In this document: positions 1 through 9,501 of the stretch, in pieces
Position numbering within the stretch: position 1 is the first letter of the stretch
How the letters are laid out: each line of letters begins with the position of its first letter
Assembly (NCBI GenBank): GCA_011389955.1
Contig: JAABTI010000004.1
Location: forward strand, 1 to 34,154
Direction of reading: 5' to 3'
Length of the DNA stretch: 34,154 nucleotides
DNA from: Paracoccaceae bacterium
GTDB lineage: Bacteria > Pseudomonadota > Alphaproteobacteria > Rhodobacterales > Rhodobacteraceae
The notes under the pieces: model-generated
Told to the model about the DNA's origin: nothing
Seen by the model: only the letters and a program-made list of their open reading frames with translations
Database searches by the model: none
Position numbers and translations under genes: made by a program

Positions 1-956
1 CGGAACAGATCGCGTGTCACGCCGGTAACCTGTTTCAAACCGCTGGCGTGCCGCCATCCTTCGTCCATCGCGGTAATCATCGCGGCATCCCCTTCGACCG
101 CGAGCACCTCGGCCGATTCGGCGAGAGGCAGGGTGAAGGTGCCGCAGCCGGCGAACAGGTCGATGATTTTTGGGCTGCCGGTCAGCACCTCGCGAACGCC
201 GGCAAGCAATGCCTGCTCGCCTTCCTGGGTGGCCTGCAAGAAGGCCCCGGGCGGTGGCGTGACCTTGCATTTCCCCATGAGTTGCTCAGGGCGGGTCCGC
301 ATTGCGATGCACTCATTCTGCCAGGTCAGCCGCGCCAGTTTGTGATTGCCCGCTTCGGCGGCAAGCGCCGTGCGCAGGGCCGCGTCGAGCGGTTTGCCAC
401 CCTGCACGGTGATATCCAGCCCGCCATTCGATACGGTCGCCTGTATGCTCAGCTCGCCTTTTCTGCTCGCGCCGATACGGGCCAGTTGTTCGGCCACGGG
501 AAAGGCGGCCAGCAAGTCGGGATGCAGCAACTGGCAATCGGGAATTTGCACCACGGTATCGGAGCCGCGCGCATGAAAGCCGACCTGCGTTCCGGATTTC
601 GTGCGCCGTGCCGACAGCGTCGCGCGCCGGCGCGAGTTCGGCGGCGAGGTGGAGATCGAACGAAACGGTGCATCCAGCCCGTGGGCGGCGAGCGCCTGCT
701 TGACGACGTCCTGCTTCCAGTTGGCGACGAACGCATCGCTGGCATGTTGCAGTTGGCAGCCGCCACAAGATTTCGCGTGGCGACAGGGCGCTTTTACCCG
801 ATCCGATGAGGGTTCGATGATCCTTATCTGCTCAAGCCTGCTATCGCTGCGAATGCCGGTGACGAGTTCCCCGGGCAGCGTGCCTTGCGCGTAGACCGGG
901 CCTTCGCCGATTCCGTCGCCATGCAGGCCGAGCCGATTGATCCTGTGTGTTTCCAT
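1..956 (-). CDS. Class I SAM-dependent RNA methyltransferase, RlmD/RumA (TrmA) family, 3' end truncated by window edge
   Basis: Reverse-strand frame from ATG at 956 reads METHRINRLGLHGDGIGEGPVYAQGTLPGELVTG...CRHAKSCGGCQLQHASDAF (4Fe-4S-type Cys motif)...IIDLFAGCGTFTLPLAESAEVLAVEG...VTGVTRDLF and runs off the window without a stop. It is not in the ORF track because it is open-ended. Confidence 0.88.
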   Translation of the reverse strand, partial: METHRINRLGLHGDGIGEGPVYAQGTLPGELVTGIRSDSRLEQIRIIEPSSDRVKAPCRHAKSCGGCQLQHASDAFVANWKQDVVKQALAAHGLDAPFRSISTSPPNSRRRATLSARRTKSGTQVGFHARGSDTVVQIPDCQLLHPDLLAAFPVAEQLARIGASRKGELSIQATVSNGGLDITVQGGKPLDAALRTALAAEAGNHKLARLTWQNECIAMRTRPEQLMGKCKVTPPPGAFLQATQEGEQALLAGVREVLTGSPKIIDLFAGCGTFTLPLAESAEVLAVEGDAAMITAMDEGWRHASGLKQVTGVTRDLF

Positions 957-1053
957 GGCAAAGCAATATACCGCCGCAAAGCGCACATAAAGCGGTTACT
1001 GGGCTGTCGGCGACAAACCGTTTGTCAGCACAACGCCGCCCGGTGATGCGGGT

Positions 1054-2202
1054 TCAGCCGACCAGTTCTTCGCGTGTCAGGCGAAAGTCCGAGTCGATCC
1101 AGCGCTGCTCCAGCTGCTTTAGTTTGTGGCCCAGTTCCGCACCTTTGAACGCAGGCATCAGGTCGGCCGCCGTGACGGGAAAGCGCGCCTTTGCGCCGCG
1201 TTCCGCAGCGGCGAGTTCCGAAGGATCGAACGGCGTTTGCAACATGGCCGCGCGAAGCAAAAGGATGTCACGGGCACGCTCGGCGCCGTGGCGGTAGCCA
1301 AGGGCGGCCGCCTTGTCCGGGTTTCCCACGGCGTCGCGCAGTTGGGCAAATGTCCGGAGTTCCGCGCGGCTCAGGCGGAGCCTGTTTTTCGGGTCATCGC
1401 CGCCGATTGCCGCCAGGCGCCGCATCGCATCCGGAGCGCTGGCTGTTTGGTGCTCAAGATGCACGAGGGGCGCCAGGGCGCTGTCCTCCGCGCCGGGGAG
1501 GACATGCGCCAAGACGCCGAGGGTGCGCATGGTGGCGATGGCTGGTGCCGGGTCGGGGGCCGCCAGGAGCTTGCGCATCTCCGCGCCGATGCGTTCGCGC
1601 GACAGGGTATCAAGCCCTTCCACATGATCGGCTATCGAGGCGAGCGCATCAGGATCGGGCCCGGTCGCTGGATCACCATACCAGGCATGAAAGCGGAAAA
1701 ACCGCAGGATGCGCAGAAAGTCCTCGCTGATCCGTTGATCCGGGTCGTCGATAAAACGCACGCGCCGTGCTGCAAGATCGACCAGGCCACCAAGCGGATC
1801 ATGCAGCTGGCCGTCGGGCTTGGCATAGATCGCGTTCATTGTGAAATCGCGGCGGTGTGCATCCTCTTCGACCGTTTCGGCATAGGCGACGACCGCGTGC
1901 CGCCCGTCGGTTTCGACGTCTCGCCGCATGGTTGTGACCTCGTGTGGTACGCCCGCGCAGATTATCGTGACAGTGCCGTGTTCCATTCCTGTCGGGACGC
2001 TGCGTAAACCCGCGTCACGTGCCAGCTCCAGCACTTTTTCGGGGCGTGCGTCGGTGGTGATGTCGATATCCGATACCGGCTGTTGCAGCAGCGTGTCGCG
2101 CACGCAGCCGCCCACGAACCATGCCTGGTATCCCGCCTCTGTCAGCGCGGCGCAGACGCGCTGCGTCTCGGTTCGGCCTATCCATTCCGCCTCAAGCTTC
2201 AT
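1054..2202 (-). CDS. cca: CCA tRNA nucleotidyltransferase / poly(A) polymerase family
   Basis: Translation from ATG at 2202: MKLEAEWIGRTETQRVCAALTEAGYQAWFVGGCVRDTLLQQPVSDIDITTDARPEKVLELA...RRDFTMNAIYAKPDGQLHDPLGGLVDL...RISEDFLRILRFFRFHAWYG, a typical class II NTase/CCA enzyme. The ORF-track start at 2388 lies inside the upstream Nudix gene. Confidence 0.93.
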   Translation of the reverse strand: MKLEAEWIGRTETQRVCAALTEAGYQAWFVGGCVRDTLLQQPVSDIDITTDARPEKVLELARDAGLRSVPTGMEHGTVTIICAGVPHEVTTMRRDVETDGRHAVVAYAETVEEDAHRRDFTMNAIYAKPDGQLHDPLGGLVDLAARRVRFIDDPDQRISEDFLRILRFFRFHAWYGDPATGPDPDALASIADHVEGLDTLSRERIGAEMRKLLAAPDPAPAIATMRTLGVLAHVLPGAEDSALAPLVHLEHQTASAPDAMRRLAAIGGDDPKNRLRLSRAELRTFAQLRDAVGNPDKAAALGYRHGAERARDILLLRAAMLQTPFDPSELAAAERGAKARFPVTAADLMPAFKGAELGHKLKQLEQRWIDSDFRLTREELVG

Positions 2203-2806
2203 CGTTTTTAGCCATTCCATCGGCCAGGGTGCGCAGCATACGCGCGGTTGCGCCCCAGATGTAATACGGACCGTAGGGAACCGAGTAGTAGCGCCGTTCC
2301 TGACCGCGCCATCTGCGCGACTGGACATGGTAGAGCGACGGGTTTGCCACGTGCGCAAGCGGCACCTCGAACACTTCTTCGACCTCACCGGGTTCGGCGA
2401 TTGCCTGAAACGGCTGATGAACCCTTGCCAGGACCGGTGTCACGATAAAGCCGGTGACCGTCTCATGGGGCGGAAGCAGGCCCAGCACCTCGACATTCTC
2501 GCGGGGCAGCGCGATCTCTTCATGGGCTTCACGAAGGGCGGTTTCAGTGAGGTCCTTGTCACCGGTGTCCTGTTTGCCGCCCGGAAAAGCGATCTGCCCG
2601 GGGTGATGCTTCAGCCCCGAGGATCGTTTGGTAAGGATGACTCTCAGTCCGTCCGTCGCCTCATGCATGGCGACAAGCACACCTGCGGGACGCAGCTTGC
2701 GCTCGGGCGGAAGGGAAACGCCCGGGTTCAGATCGAAATCCGAAGAGGCCGTGTCCGCATGTGCCAATGCCGCCACGACCCTTGCAAATGGATCAGCTTT
2801 CGTCAC
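2192..2806 (-). CDS. Nudix hydrolase, CoA pyrophosphatase-like (NudL type)
   Basis: Nudix box GGKQDTGDKDLTETALREAHEEIAL and the LTKRSSGLKHHPGQIAFPGGKQD signature. A GTG start at 2806 (VTKADPFARVV) is preferred because the ATG at 2899 would overlap hslO by about 100 bp. Confidence 0.87.
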   Translation of the reverse strand: MTKADPFARVVAALAHADTASSDFDLNPGVSLPPERKLRPAGVLVAMHEATDGLRVILTKRSSGLKHHPGQIAFPGGKQDTGDKDLTETALREAHEEIALPRENVEVLGLLPPHETVTGFIVTPVLARVHQPFQAIAEPGEVEEVFEVPLAHVANPSLYHVQSRRWRGQERRYYSVPYGPYYIWGATARMLRTLADGMAKNDEA

Positions 2807-3791
2807 TCGAGCCCTTCCGCGCGTCAAATCCGAGGGTCGACGGGTCCAGTTCGTAATGCGCACCGCAGAATTGGCAATCGGCGGTAACAATTCCGTCATC
2901 CGTCGTCATGGTGGCGATATCTCGGGCCGAGTATATCGAAAGGCTGTTGCGGACACGTTCCTCGGAACAGGTGCAGCCAAAGCGCACGGGCTGCGTTTCG
3001 AAAACGCGCGGCGCATCTTCGTGGAACAGGCGAACCAGCAGCTCGGTTGGTGCTACGTGCGGCCCGATAAGTTCCAGTTCGTCCAGAGTATCCAGCAGGA
3101 TGTTGGTCCGATTCCAGTTCTCTTTTTCCGTACCCTGCACCAGATCGCGCGCATGCAAAAGGCCCTCTTCGCCGGTTGCCTCGTCTCCCTTGGCTGCGGG
3201 CGATGTCTTCGGCATGTGCTGCACCATGATCCCGCCGGCGCGCCAGTATTCCGCCACACCCGGTTCACTGGATTTGCCGAAGCTCAGCGAAAAGCGCGTC
3301 GGCAGTTGTTCGGACTGTGCGAAATAGGCCTCGGCGCAGGCCGCGAGCGAATTGCCAGCCAAGGGCGTGATCCCCTGATACGGGCTCATGTCGCGACCCT
3401 GATCCAACATGATGGCGAAATAACCTTCGCCGATCTGATCAAAGGGGCGCGCGTCTGTCAGTTTGTCGGCGTCAAAGCTGGCATAGGCGCGGATTCGGGC
3501 CGGCTCGCCTTCGCTCGAGGGGGCGAAATAGTCAGTCGCGATCATGCGCACCGCGCCTTTGGACTGCACCTGTAACGACAGTTTCCATCGCAACTTGATG
3601 GTTTGCCCGATCAGGGCCGTGAGCAGACACATTTCGGCGACAAGCGCCTCGATAGCGGGCGGATAGTCGTGTTGCTTCAAGACCCCGTCGAGGACGTTGT
3701 CGAGACGGACAACGCGCCCGCGAATGTCTGAATTGTCGAGCTGGAACGGCAATACCGAGTCGTCCCAAGCCAGTTTCGAACCAAGTGTCAT
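2793..3791 (-). CDS. hslO: Hsp33 redox-regulated chaperone
   Basis: MTLGSKLAWDDSVLPFQLDNSDIRGRVVRLDNVLD... with C-terminal redox zinc motif CTC...CQFC (FGCTCSEERV...DCQFCGAHYELD). Confidence 0.93.
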   Translation of the reverse strand: MTLGSKLAWDDSVLPFQLDNSDIRGRVVRLDNVLDGVLKQHDYPPAIEALVAEMCLLTALIGQTIKLRWKLSLQVQSKGAVRMIATDYFAPSSEGEPARIRAYASFDADKLTDARPFDQIGEGYFAIMLDQGRDMSPYQGITPLAGNSLAACAEAYFAQSEQLPTRFSLSFGKSSEPGVAEYWRAGGIMVQHMPKTSPAAKGDEATGEEGLLHARDLVQGTEKENWNRTNILLDTLDELELIGPHVAPTELLVRLFHEDAPRVFETQPVRFGCTCSEERVRNSLSIYSARDIATMTTDDGIVTADCQFCGAHYELDPSTLGFDARKGSSDES

Positions 3792-3873
3792 TGAGTATCC
3801 TTATGCGCCTTGTTTTGGCATACCGGTTCAATATAGGCGGGGCAAGTCGTGGACCAAGGCAGCGGAGGAGCCA

Positions 3874-4308
3874 ATGATCAGACGTTTCGGTGAACCCCCT
3901 TGCCACGACCAGACATATGTGCGGCGCTTGGGAGCGTACGCGATTTTACCGCTGAATGGGGCGTTGTTACTGACGCATCAATCATCGCCCTGGCCGGAAT
4001 TCCAATTGCCGGGCGGCGGTATAGACCCGGGCGAATCGCCAGTCATGGCGCTTCATCGGGAAGTGGCAGAGGAAACCGGCTGGAAGATTGCCGCGCCGCG
4101 ACGGATAGGAGCGTTCCGGCGATTTGCCTACATGCCGGAATACGACCTGTTCGCCGAAAAGATATGCTTGGTTTACGTCGCGCGTCCGGTTCGGCAGCTT
4201 CACGCCCCGACCGAGGCAGGACACACAGCGGTATGGAAGCCCGCAGCGGTTGCGGCACGCATGCTCGGCAATGCCGGGGATCGCCACTTCGTTGCCCGGT
4301 GGATGTGA
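3874..4308 (+). CDS. Nudix hydrolase
   Basis: MIRRFGEPPCHDQTYVRRLGAYAILPLNGALLLTHQ...ELPGGGIDPGESPVMALHREVAEETGWKI (Nudix box). ATG at 3874 is chosen over the upstream in-frame ATG at 3697, which lies inside hslO on the other strand. Confidence 0.88.
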   Translation: MIRRFGEPPCHDQTYVRRLGAYAILPLNGALLLTHQSSPWPEFQLPGGGIDPGESPVMALHREVAEETGWKIAAPRRIGAFRRFAYMPEYDLFAEKICLVYVARPVRQLHAPTEAGHTAVWKPAAVAARMLGNAGDRHFVARWM

Positions 4309-4317
4309 CGGCCGATG

Positions 4318-5646
4318 TCAGAACTCCAGCAGCACGGCCGAAACGTCGTCTGAGAAATCGCGTTGGCCGGCATAGGTTTGCAGGCTCTCCAACAGGGTGC
4401 TGAGCAACTCCTGCCCGTAGATGTCGTGCATCCGTCCGAGCATCTGCATCAACCCTTCATCGTTCAGCATTGCGCCGTCAGGCGCGGTACACTCGGTTAT
4501 CCCGTCCGATTGGATCAACAGCCTGTCGCCGGGGTTCAGTTTCACGGATGTCTGGCTGAAGGTGGCACCGGGGATCAGGCCGACGGGTAGTCCGCCATCC
4601 CCGATCGTGATGACCGATCCGTCCTTGCGTTGTAGTATCGGGTGCGGGTGCCCGGCCTGCGCGAACACGACCTCGCCGCTGTGCATGTTCACATCCGCCA
4701 GCAAAAGGGTGAAATAGTGTTCCGTTTCCATTTCATCGAGAACCAGGCGATTTAGGGTTTCGACGACTTGTGCCGGTGGCAGCGGCACGTAGGTCTCGTC
4801 CGCGGTCTTTCGCAGCGCAACATTGTGTTCCGGCGCGGCCGAAGACAAATAGCCGGCAAGCCGCGCCGTCATGAGGGCCGAACTGATTCCATGGCCGGAG
4901 ACATCAATGGCGAAAAGGCCGAAATGCGAGTCATTGATCGGGTAGAACCCCACAAGATCACCGCCGACATGGCCACTGGACCGCAACACCAGTGATACAC
5001 GCGCGGCCCCGAAATTCCGGTGCCTGTCGCGCAGCAGGGATTGCTGGAGTTTGCGGGCCTCGATCAGATCGCGGTCGAGTGCGTCATATAGACCCTGTAA
5101 TTGCTGCAAGGTGCTGCTGATCAGGCGGTTTTTTTCCTTCAGCTCCCGTTCGCTTCGCAGAAGGCGGGCCCCGGCGTTGATACGCGCGCGCAACTCGGAG
5201 GAATTGATCGGTTTGTTCAGGAAATCATCGGCGCCGCAATCAAGACCCCGCGCGACCGCGTCCTTTTCGGCCTTCGAGGTCAGCAGGATGAAATACCCGT
5301 ATTGATCGCGCGGTGTGTCGCGGAACGCCCTGCAGAATTCCAACCCGTCCATTTCGGGCATCATCCAGTCACTCAGAACGATATCCGGTGGGGATGCGCG
5401 ACAATGATCCAGCGCCTCGGCGGCGCTGGCGGCTTCGGTGACGCGAAACCCCCATCGTGAAAGCGACGCGACGAGGATGCGCCGCTGCAACTTGCTGTCG
5501 TCGACGACCAGGACATCGCGGACATCCTGCACGGAAGCGGCGTTGAAAGAAGGGTCTGTTTCGGGGGCAACCAACGGTGCGCACTCCGCATCACATATGA
5601 GGTATTCAGGGTTCGCACAGACTAGAAGCGCTCGGATTAAGAACAT
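4318..5646 (-). CDS. Response regulator receiver + PP2C/SpoIIE-type serine phosphatase (RsbU/RbaY-like)
   Basis: Receiver domain VLVVDDSKLQRRILVASL...PDIVLSDWMMPEMDGLEF...ILLTSKAEKD; coiled linker; SpoIIE phosphatase GGDLVGFYPINDSHFGLFAIDVSGHGISSALMTARL...LLIQSDGITECTAPDGAMLNDEGL...DDVSAVLLEF. Confidence 0.9.
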   Translation of the reverse strand: MFLIRALLVCANPEYLICDAECAPLVAPETDPSFNAASVQDVRDVLVVDDSKLQRRILVASLSRWGFRVTEAASAAEALDHCRASPPDIVLSDWMMPEMDGLEFCRAFRDTPRDQYGYFILLTSKAEKDAVARGLDCGADDFLNKPINSSELRARINAGARLLRSERELKEKNRLISSTLQQLQGLYDALDRDLIEARKLQQSLLRDRHRNFGAARVSLVLRSSGHVGGDLVGFYPINDSHFGLFAIDVSGHGISSALMTARLAGYLSSAAPEHNVALRKTADETYVPLPPAQVVETLNRLVLDEMETEHYFTLLLADVNMHSGEVVFAQAGHPHPILQRKDGSVITIGDGGLPVGLIPGATFSQTSVKLNPGDRLLIQSDGITECTAPDGAMLNDEGLMQMLGRMHDIYGQELLSTLLESLQTYAGQRDFSDDVSAVLLEF

Positions 5647-5746
5647 ATGAAGCGTTGAATTGAAGGCGTTTTTCCGCCAGCTTCAACCTTCTCTTAACGG
5701 CTGAGCATGAGGATGACTCCAGACCGATCGCGTGTAGGAGGGCGAT

Positions 5747-6130
5747 ATGATCGACTGGAATCGGATCGCGGAACTGAGCGACGAAATCGGGGCAGAGGAT
5801 TTTGCAGATGTAGTTGCCCTGTTCCTGGAGGAGGTCTCCGAGGTTGTCGCACGGCTTCGTCATAACGCTGTTCGAGCCGAACTTGCGAGTGACCTGCACT
5901 TTCTCAAGGGCAGCGCGATGAACCTTGGATTCCAGCGCTTCGCGGAGATGTGCCAGGAGGGCGAGAACGAAGCCGAATGCGGACGCGCGGACAGTGTTGA
6001 CCTGGCCAGGATACTCGCGTGCTATGACGACTCCCAGGCTGCGTTCATGTCCGGGCTCGAGGACAGCTTGCCGCCCTCAGCTCAGATCAGGAATTCGGCC
6101 AGTATCGCATCATCCGTGATATCGCGGTAG
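5747..6130 (+). CDS. Histidine phosphotransfer (Hpt) domain protein
   Basis: MIDWNRIAELSDEIGAEDFADVVALFLEEVSEVVARLR...DLHFLKGSAMNLGFQRFAEMCQEGE; the HFLKGSAMNLG segment is the Hpt active-site motif (H-x-L-K-G-S-A/S). Confidence 0.85.
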   Translation: MIDWNRIAELSDEIGAEDFADVVALFLEEVSEVVARLRHNAVRAELASDLHFLKGSAMNLGFQRFAEMCQEGENEAECGRADSVDLARILACYDDSQAAFMSGLEDSLPPSAQIRNSASIASSVISR

Positions 6131-7320
6131 GTGAAGCCAGCCTGGTCCAGCTTGGAGAACAGAACCTCGAAATTGCCAGCGTCGCGCGTTTCGATCCCGA
6201 TCAGGACCGAGCCGAAATTGCGTGCCGACTTTTTCAGGTATTCGAACCGTGCGATATCGTCCTGAGGCCCGAGTATGTTCAGGAATTCCTTCAAGGCACC
6301 GGGGCGCTGGGGCAGGCGCAGGATGAAGTATTTCTTGACACCGGAGTAGCGCTGCGCACGCTCCTTCACCTCTGGCAGGCGCTCGAAATCGAAGTTCCCG
6401 CCCGAGGTGACGCAGACAACCGTCTTGCCGCAGATCTGTTCGGCAATGTCAACCAACACGTCTACCGCAAGTGCCCCGGCCGGTTCCAGAACGACCCCTT
6501 CCACGTTCAGCATTTCCAGCATTGTCACGCAAATCCGGTCCTCGGGGGCGGTGTACACATCACCGGGATCGACATCGTCCAGCCGTTTGAAAGGCTGCGC
6601 CCCGATGCAGGCAACGGCGGCGCCGTCCACGAAGGAATCGACCTTGTCCAGCCTGACAGGTTTCCCGGCGGCAAGCGCGGCGGCGAGGCTGGCGCCGCCT
6701 GCGGGTTCGACGAAGGTGTAGTCGCATCCGTCTGCGAAATAGCTGCGCACGCCGGCTGACAGTCCGCCGCCACCCACGGGCAGAATGATCCGGTCAGGCA
6801 GGCCGCCCAGTTGTTCCTTGATTTCAACGGCAACCGAGGCTTGCCCCTCGATCACGTCGGTATCGTCGAAGGGGGCGAGGAAATGCGCCGCCTGCTCCGC
6901 GCAGAACGCCTTGGCCGAGGCAAGCGTGTCGTCGAAGTAGTCGCCGGTCAGGCGGATCTCGATCGAGTCGCCACCGAACGTGCGGGTCTTTTGGATTTTC
7001 TGCTGCGGTGTGGTCACGGGCATGAAGATCACGCCACGCACACCGAAATGGCGGCACATGAAGGCCACGCCCTGTGCGTGATTGCCTGCGCTGGCGCAGA
7101 CGAAAAGCCGTCTTTCGGGTTCGTTTTCAAGCACTTTGCGCATCGCGTTGAACGCGCCGCGTAATTTGTAGGATCGCACTGACGACAGGTCTTCGCGCTT
7201 GAGCCATATATCCGCGCCGAAGCGGTCCGACAGATGCGCATTGCGTTGCAGCGGCGTGGCCGCAAATACCTCGCGCATCGCGGAGGTGGCGGAACGGGCG
7301 GAGGCGCGAAAACTGTTCAT
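6082..7320 (-). CDS. ilvA: Threonine ammonia-lyase (threonine dehydratase)
   Basis: [40 protein letters not shown] (PLP lysine SYKLRGA), [12 protein letters not shown]-terminal ACT-like regulatory region [20 protein letters not shown]. Confidence 0.93.
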   Translation of the reverse strand: MNSFRASARSATSAMREVFAATPLQRNAHLSDRFGADIWLKREDLSSVRSYKLRGAFNAMRKVLENEPERRLFVCASAGNHAQGVAFMCRHFGVRGVIFMPVTTPQQKIQKTRTFGGDSIEIRLTGDYFDDTLASAKAFCAEQAAHFLAPFDDTDVIEGQASVAVEIKEQLGGLPDRIILPVGGGGLSAGVRSYFADGCDYTFVEPAGGASLAAALAAGKPVRLDKVDSFVDGAAVACIGAQPFKRLDDVDPGDVYTAPEDRICVTMLEMLNVEGVVLEPAGALAVDVLVDIAEQICGKTVVCVTSGGNFDFERLPEVKERAQRYSGVKKYFILRLPQRPGALKEFLNILGPQDDIARFEYLKKSARNFGSVLIGIETRDAGNFEVLFSKLDQAGFTYRDITDDAILAEFLI

Positions 7321-7422
7321 CGGAATTGTCTGGCCCAGGCGGGACGGTTGCGCAAGCCCCGACCTTGCCCTGCGCGGGAAAACCGGCTAATCGCGCTGCA
7401 AAGCTTGAATACGAGGGGAAAC

Positions 7423-8652
7423 ATGATGTCCGCGCCCAAGAAAGTCGTGCTGGCCTACTCCGGTGGTCTGGATACGTCGATCATCCTTAAGTGGTTGCAA
7501 ACCGAATATGGGTGCGAAGTGGTGACCTTCACCGCCGACCTGGGGCAGGGCGAGGAGCTGGACCCGGCGCGCCAGAAGGCGGAACTGCTTGGAATAAAAC
7601 CGGAAAATATTTATATCGAGGATATTCGGGAAGAATTCGTGCGCGATTTCGTGTTCCCGATGTTCCGCGCGAACGCGGTTTACGAGGGGCTGTATTTGCT
7701 GGGCACCTCGATTGCGCGTCCGCTGATCTCCAAGCGGCTGGTCGAGATCGCCGAGGAGACCGGCGCGGATGCCGTGGCGCATGGTGCGACGGGCAAAGGC
7801 AACGATCAGGTTCGGTTCGAACTGGCGGCCTATGCGCTCAACCCCGATATCAAGGTGATCGCGCCCTGGCGCGAATGGGATTTGACGAGCCGCACGAAAC
7901 TGCTTGATTTTGCAGAAAAAAACCAGATCCCGATCGCCAAGGACAAGCGGGGCGAGGCGCCGTTTTCGGTGGATGCCAACCTGCTGCACACCTCGTCCGA
8001 GGGCAAGGTCCTGGAAGACCCGGCACATGATGCGCCGGAATACGTATATCAGCGCACGACAAATCCCGAGGATGCGCCCGACACGCCCGAGTTCATCGAG
8101 GTCGAGTTCGAAAAAGGCGATGCCGTCAGTATCAACGGCGAGGCGATGAGCCCAGCCAAGGTGTTGACAAAGCTCAATGAACTGGGCGGCAAACACGGGA
8201 TCGGGCGGCTGGATCTGGTCGAGGGGCGTTTCGTCGGAATGAAGAGCCGCGGGATTTATGAAACACCCGGCGGCACCGTGCTGCTGGAAGCGCATCGCGG
8301 GATCGAACAGATCACGCTGGATCGCGGTGCCGCACACCTGAAGGATGAGCTTATGCCGCGCTATGCGGAGCTGATCTACAACGGTTTCTGGTACAGCCCC
8401 GAACGCGAGATGTTGCAGGCTGCTATCGACAAATCACAAGATCATGTGACCGGAACGGTGCGATTGAAGCTGTTCAAGGGGTTGGCGCGGACTGTCGGGC
8501 GGTGGTCGGAGCACAGCCTTTATTCCGAGGCGCATGTGACCTTCGAGGACGATGCCGGCGCTTATGACCAGAAGGATGCGGCGGGGTTCATCCAACTCAA
8601 TGCGCTGCGGTTGAAACTGCTGGCCGCGCGGGACCGCCGCCTGAAAGGTTAA
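7423..8652 (+). CDS. argG: Argininosuccinate synthase
   Basis: [57 protein letters not shown]...[15 protein letters not shown]-loop SGGLDTS and ArgG signature. The ORF-track start at 7234 overlaps ilvA and is not used. Confidence 0.97.
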   Translation: MMSAPKKVVLAYSGGLDTSIILKWLQTEYGCEVVTFTADLGQGEELDPARQKAELLGIKPENIYIEDIREEFVRDFVFPMFRANAVYEGLYLLGTSIARPLISKRLVEIAEETGADAVAHGATGKGNDQVRFELAAYALNPDIKVIAPWREWDLTSRTKLLDFAEKNQIPIAKDKRGEAPFSVDANLLHTSSEGKVLEDPAHDAPEYVYQRTTNPEDAPDTPEFIEVEFEKGDAVSINGEAMSPAKVLTKLNELGGKHGIGRLDLVEGRFVGMKSRGIYETPGGTVLLEAHRGIEQITLDRGAAHLKDELMPRYAELIYNGFWYSPEREMLQAAIDKSQDHVTGTVRLKLFKGLARTVGRWSEHSLYSEAHVTFEDDAGAYDQKDAAGFIQLNALRLKLLAARDRRLKG

Positions 8653-8713
8653 ATCCGGTTAACAAACTTACGTAACGGGCGGTTCGCGCCCTGAAACGTA
8701 CGGTTCGCGCCGC

Positions 8714-9427
8714 TCAGATCGCAACGGCGCGCAATTTCTCGTATGCGGGCATTGCCGCCGCGGTCAGATCAGCGGCGGGACCGCCCAGCGCGGGCAGCGG
8801 ACCCTCGGCCGGGGCGAAGCCGGTGGATCGGTGGACCGCGCCATACCAATGGCCGGCCCAGACGCCATCATCCGGGTGGCCGCCCCCGGGCCAGTGCAGC
8901 ATCGCGGCATCCCAAGGCAGGCCGATCGCATCGCACAGGCGCGACAGCATGGTTTCGGGATCGCGGCGGATATCGGAGGAATCGATCACGACAGGGCGCC
9001 CGCCCGCGGCGTTAACCTGATCGTAAAGTTCTGCCTGTTGAGTGAATCCTATGTCGGCAAGCACGGGATTGTCATACTTGGCCGAGAAACTGGCGGCGAC
9101 ACGGGCGGGATGTCGAATGAGGAAAACATTGGTGACGCGGGTGATCCACTCGCGCGGGATGCCGGGGATCATGTGCTGCGCCATGTGTTTCTGGTAAAAA
9201 TGCGCCTTGCCGGTCGGCGCGGGACCGGTGAGCACGTCCACCACCCTGGCGGGATCGGTGGGCTGGCTGGCCAGGATCGCGTCGCGCATCGGGTGGTCCA
9301 GCCCGGTTCGGTCAAGATAGGTGGCATAGAAAGGTTCGTCCACGACCGCGCAATCGCCGCGGGCGGCAAAGGAATACATCATGGCCGTCGACAGGTTGCG
9401 GGGGCCGGACCACATGGCGATGTGCAT
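8714..9427 (-). CDS. Sulfotransferase family protein
   Basis: MHIAMWSGPRNLSTAMMYSFAARGDCAVVDEPFYATYL...VFLIRHPARVAASF; P-loop-like PAPS-binding region (SGPRNLSTAM) and the FLIRHPARVAAS motif typical of sulfotransferases. Confidence 0.78.
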   Translation of the reverse strand: MHIAMWSGPRNLSTAMMYSFAARGDCAVVDEPFYATYLDRTGLDHPMRDAILASQPTDPARVVDVLTGPAPTGKAHFYQKHMAQHMIPGIPREWITRVTNVFLIRHPARVAASFSAKYDNPVLADIGFTQQAELYDQVNAAGGRPVVIDSSDIRRDPETMLSRLCDAIGLPWDAAMLHWPGGGHPDDGVWAGHWYGAVHRSTGFAPAEGPLPALGGPAADLTAAAMPAYEKLRAVAI

Positions 9428-9501
9428 TGCGATGCTCCGTCGTCAGGGATGTCAAGGATGCGGGCCATTACCGGCGGCGCCATGGGGCATGGGTCGGGAC
9501 A

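Noticed and set aside
1126-2007. Plus-strand ORF of 293 aa opposite cca
   Set aside because: Opposite a confident CCA nucleotidyltransferase; no domain.
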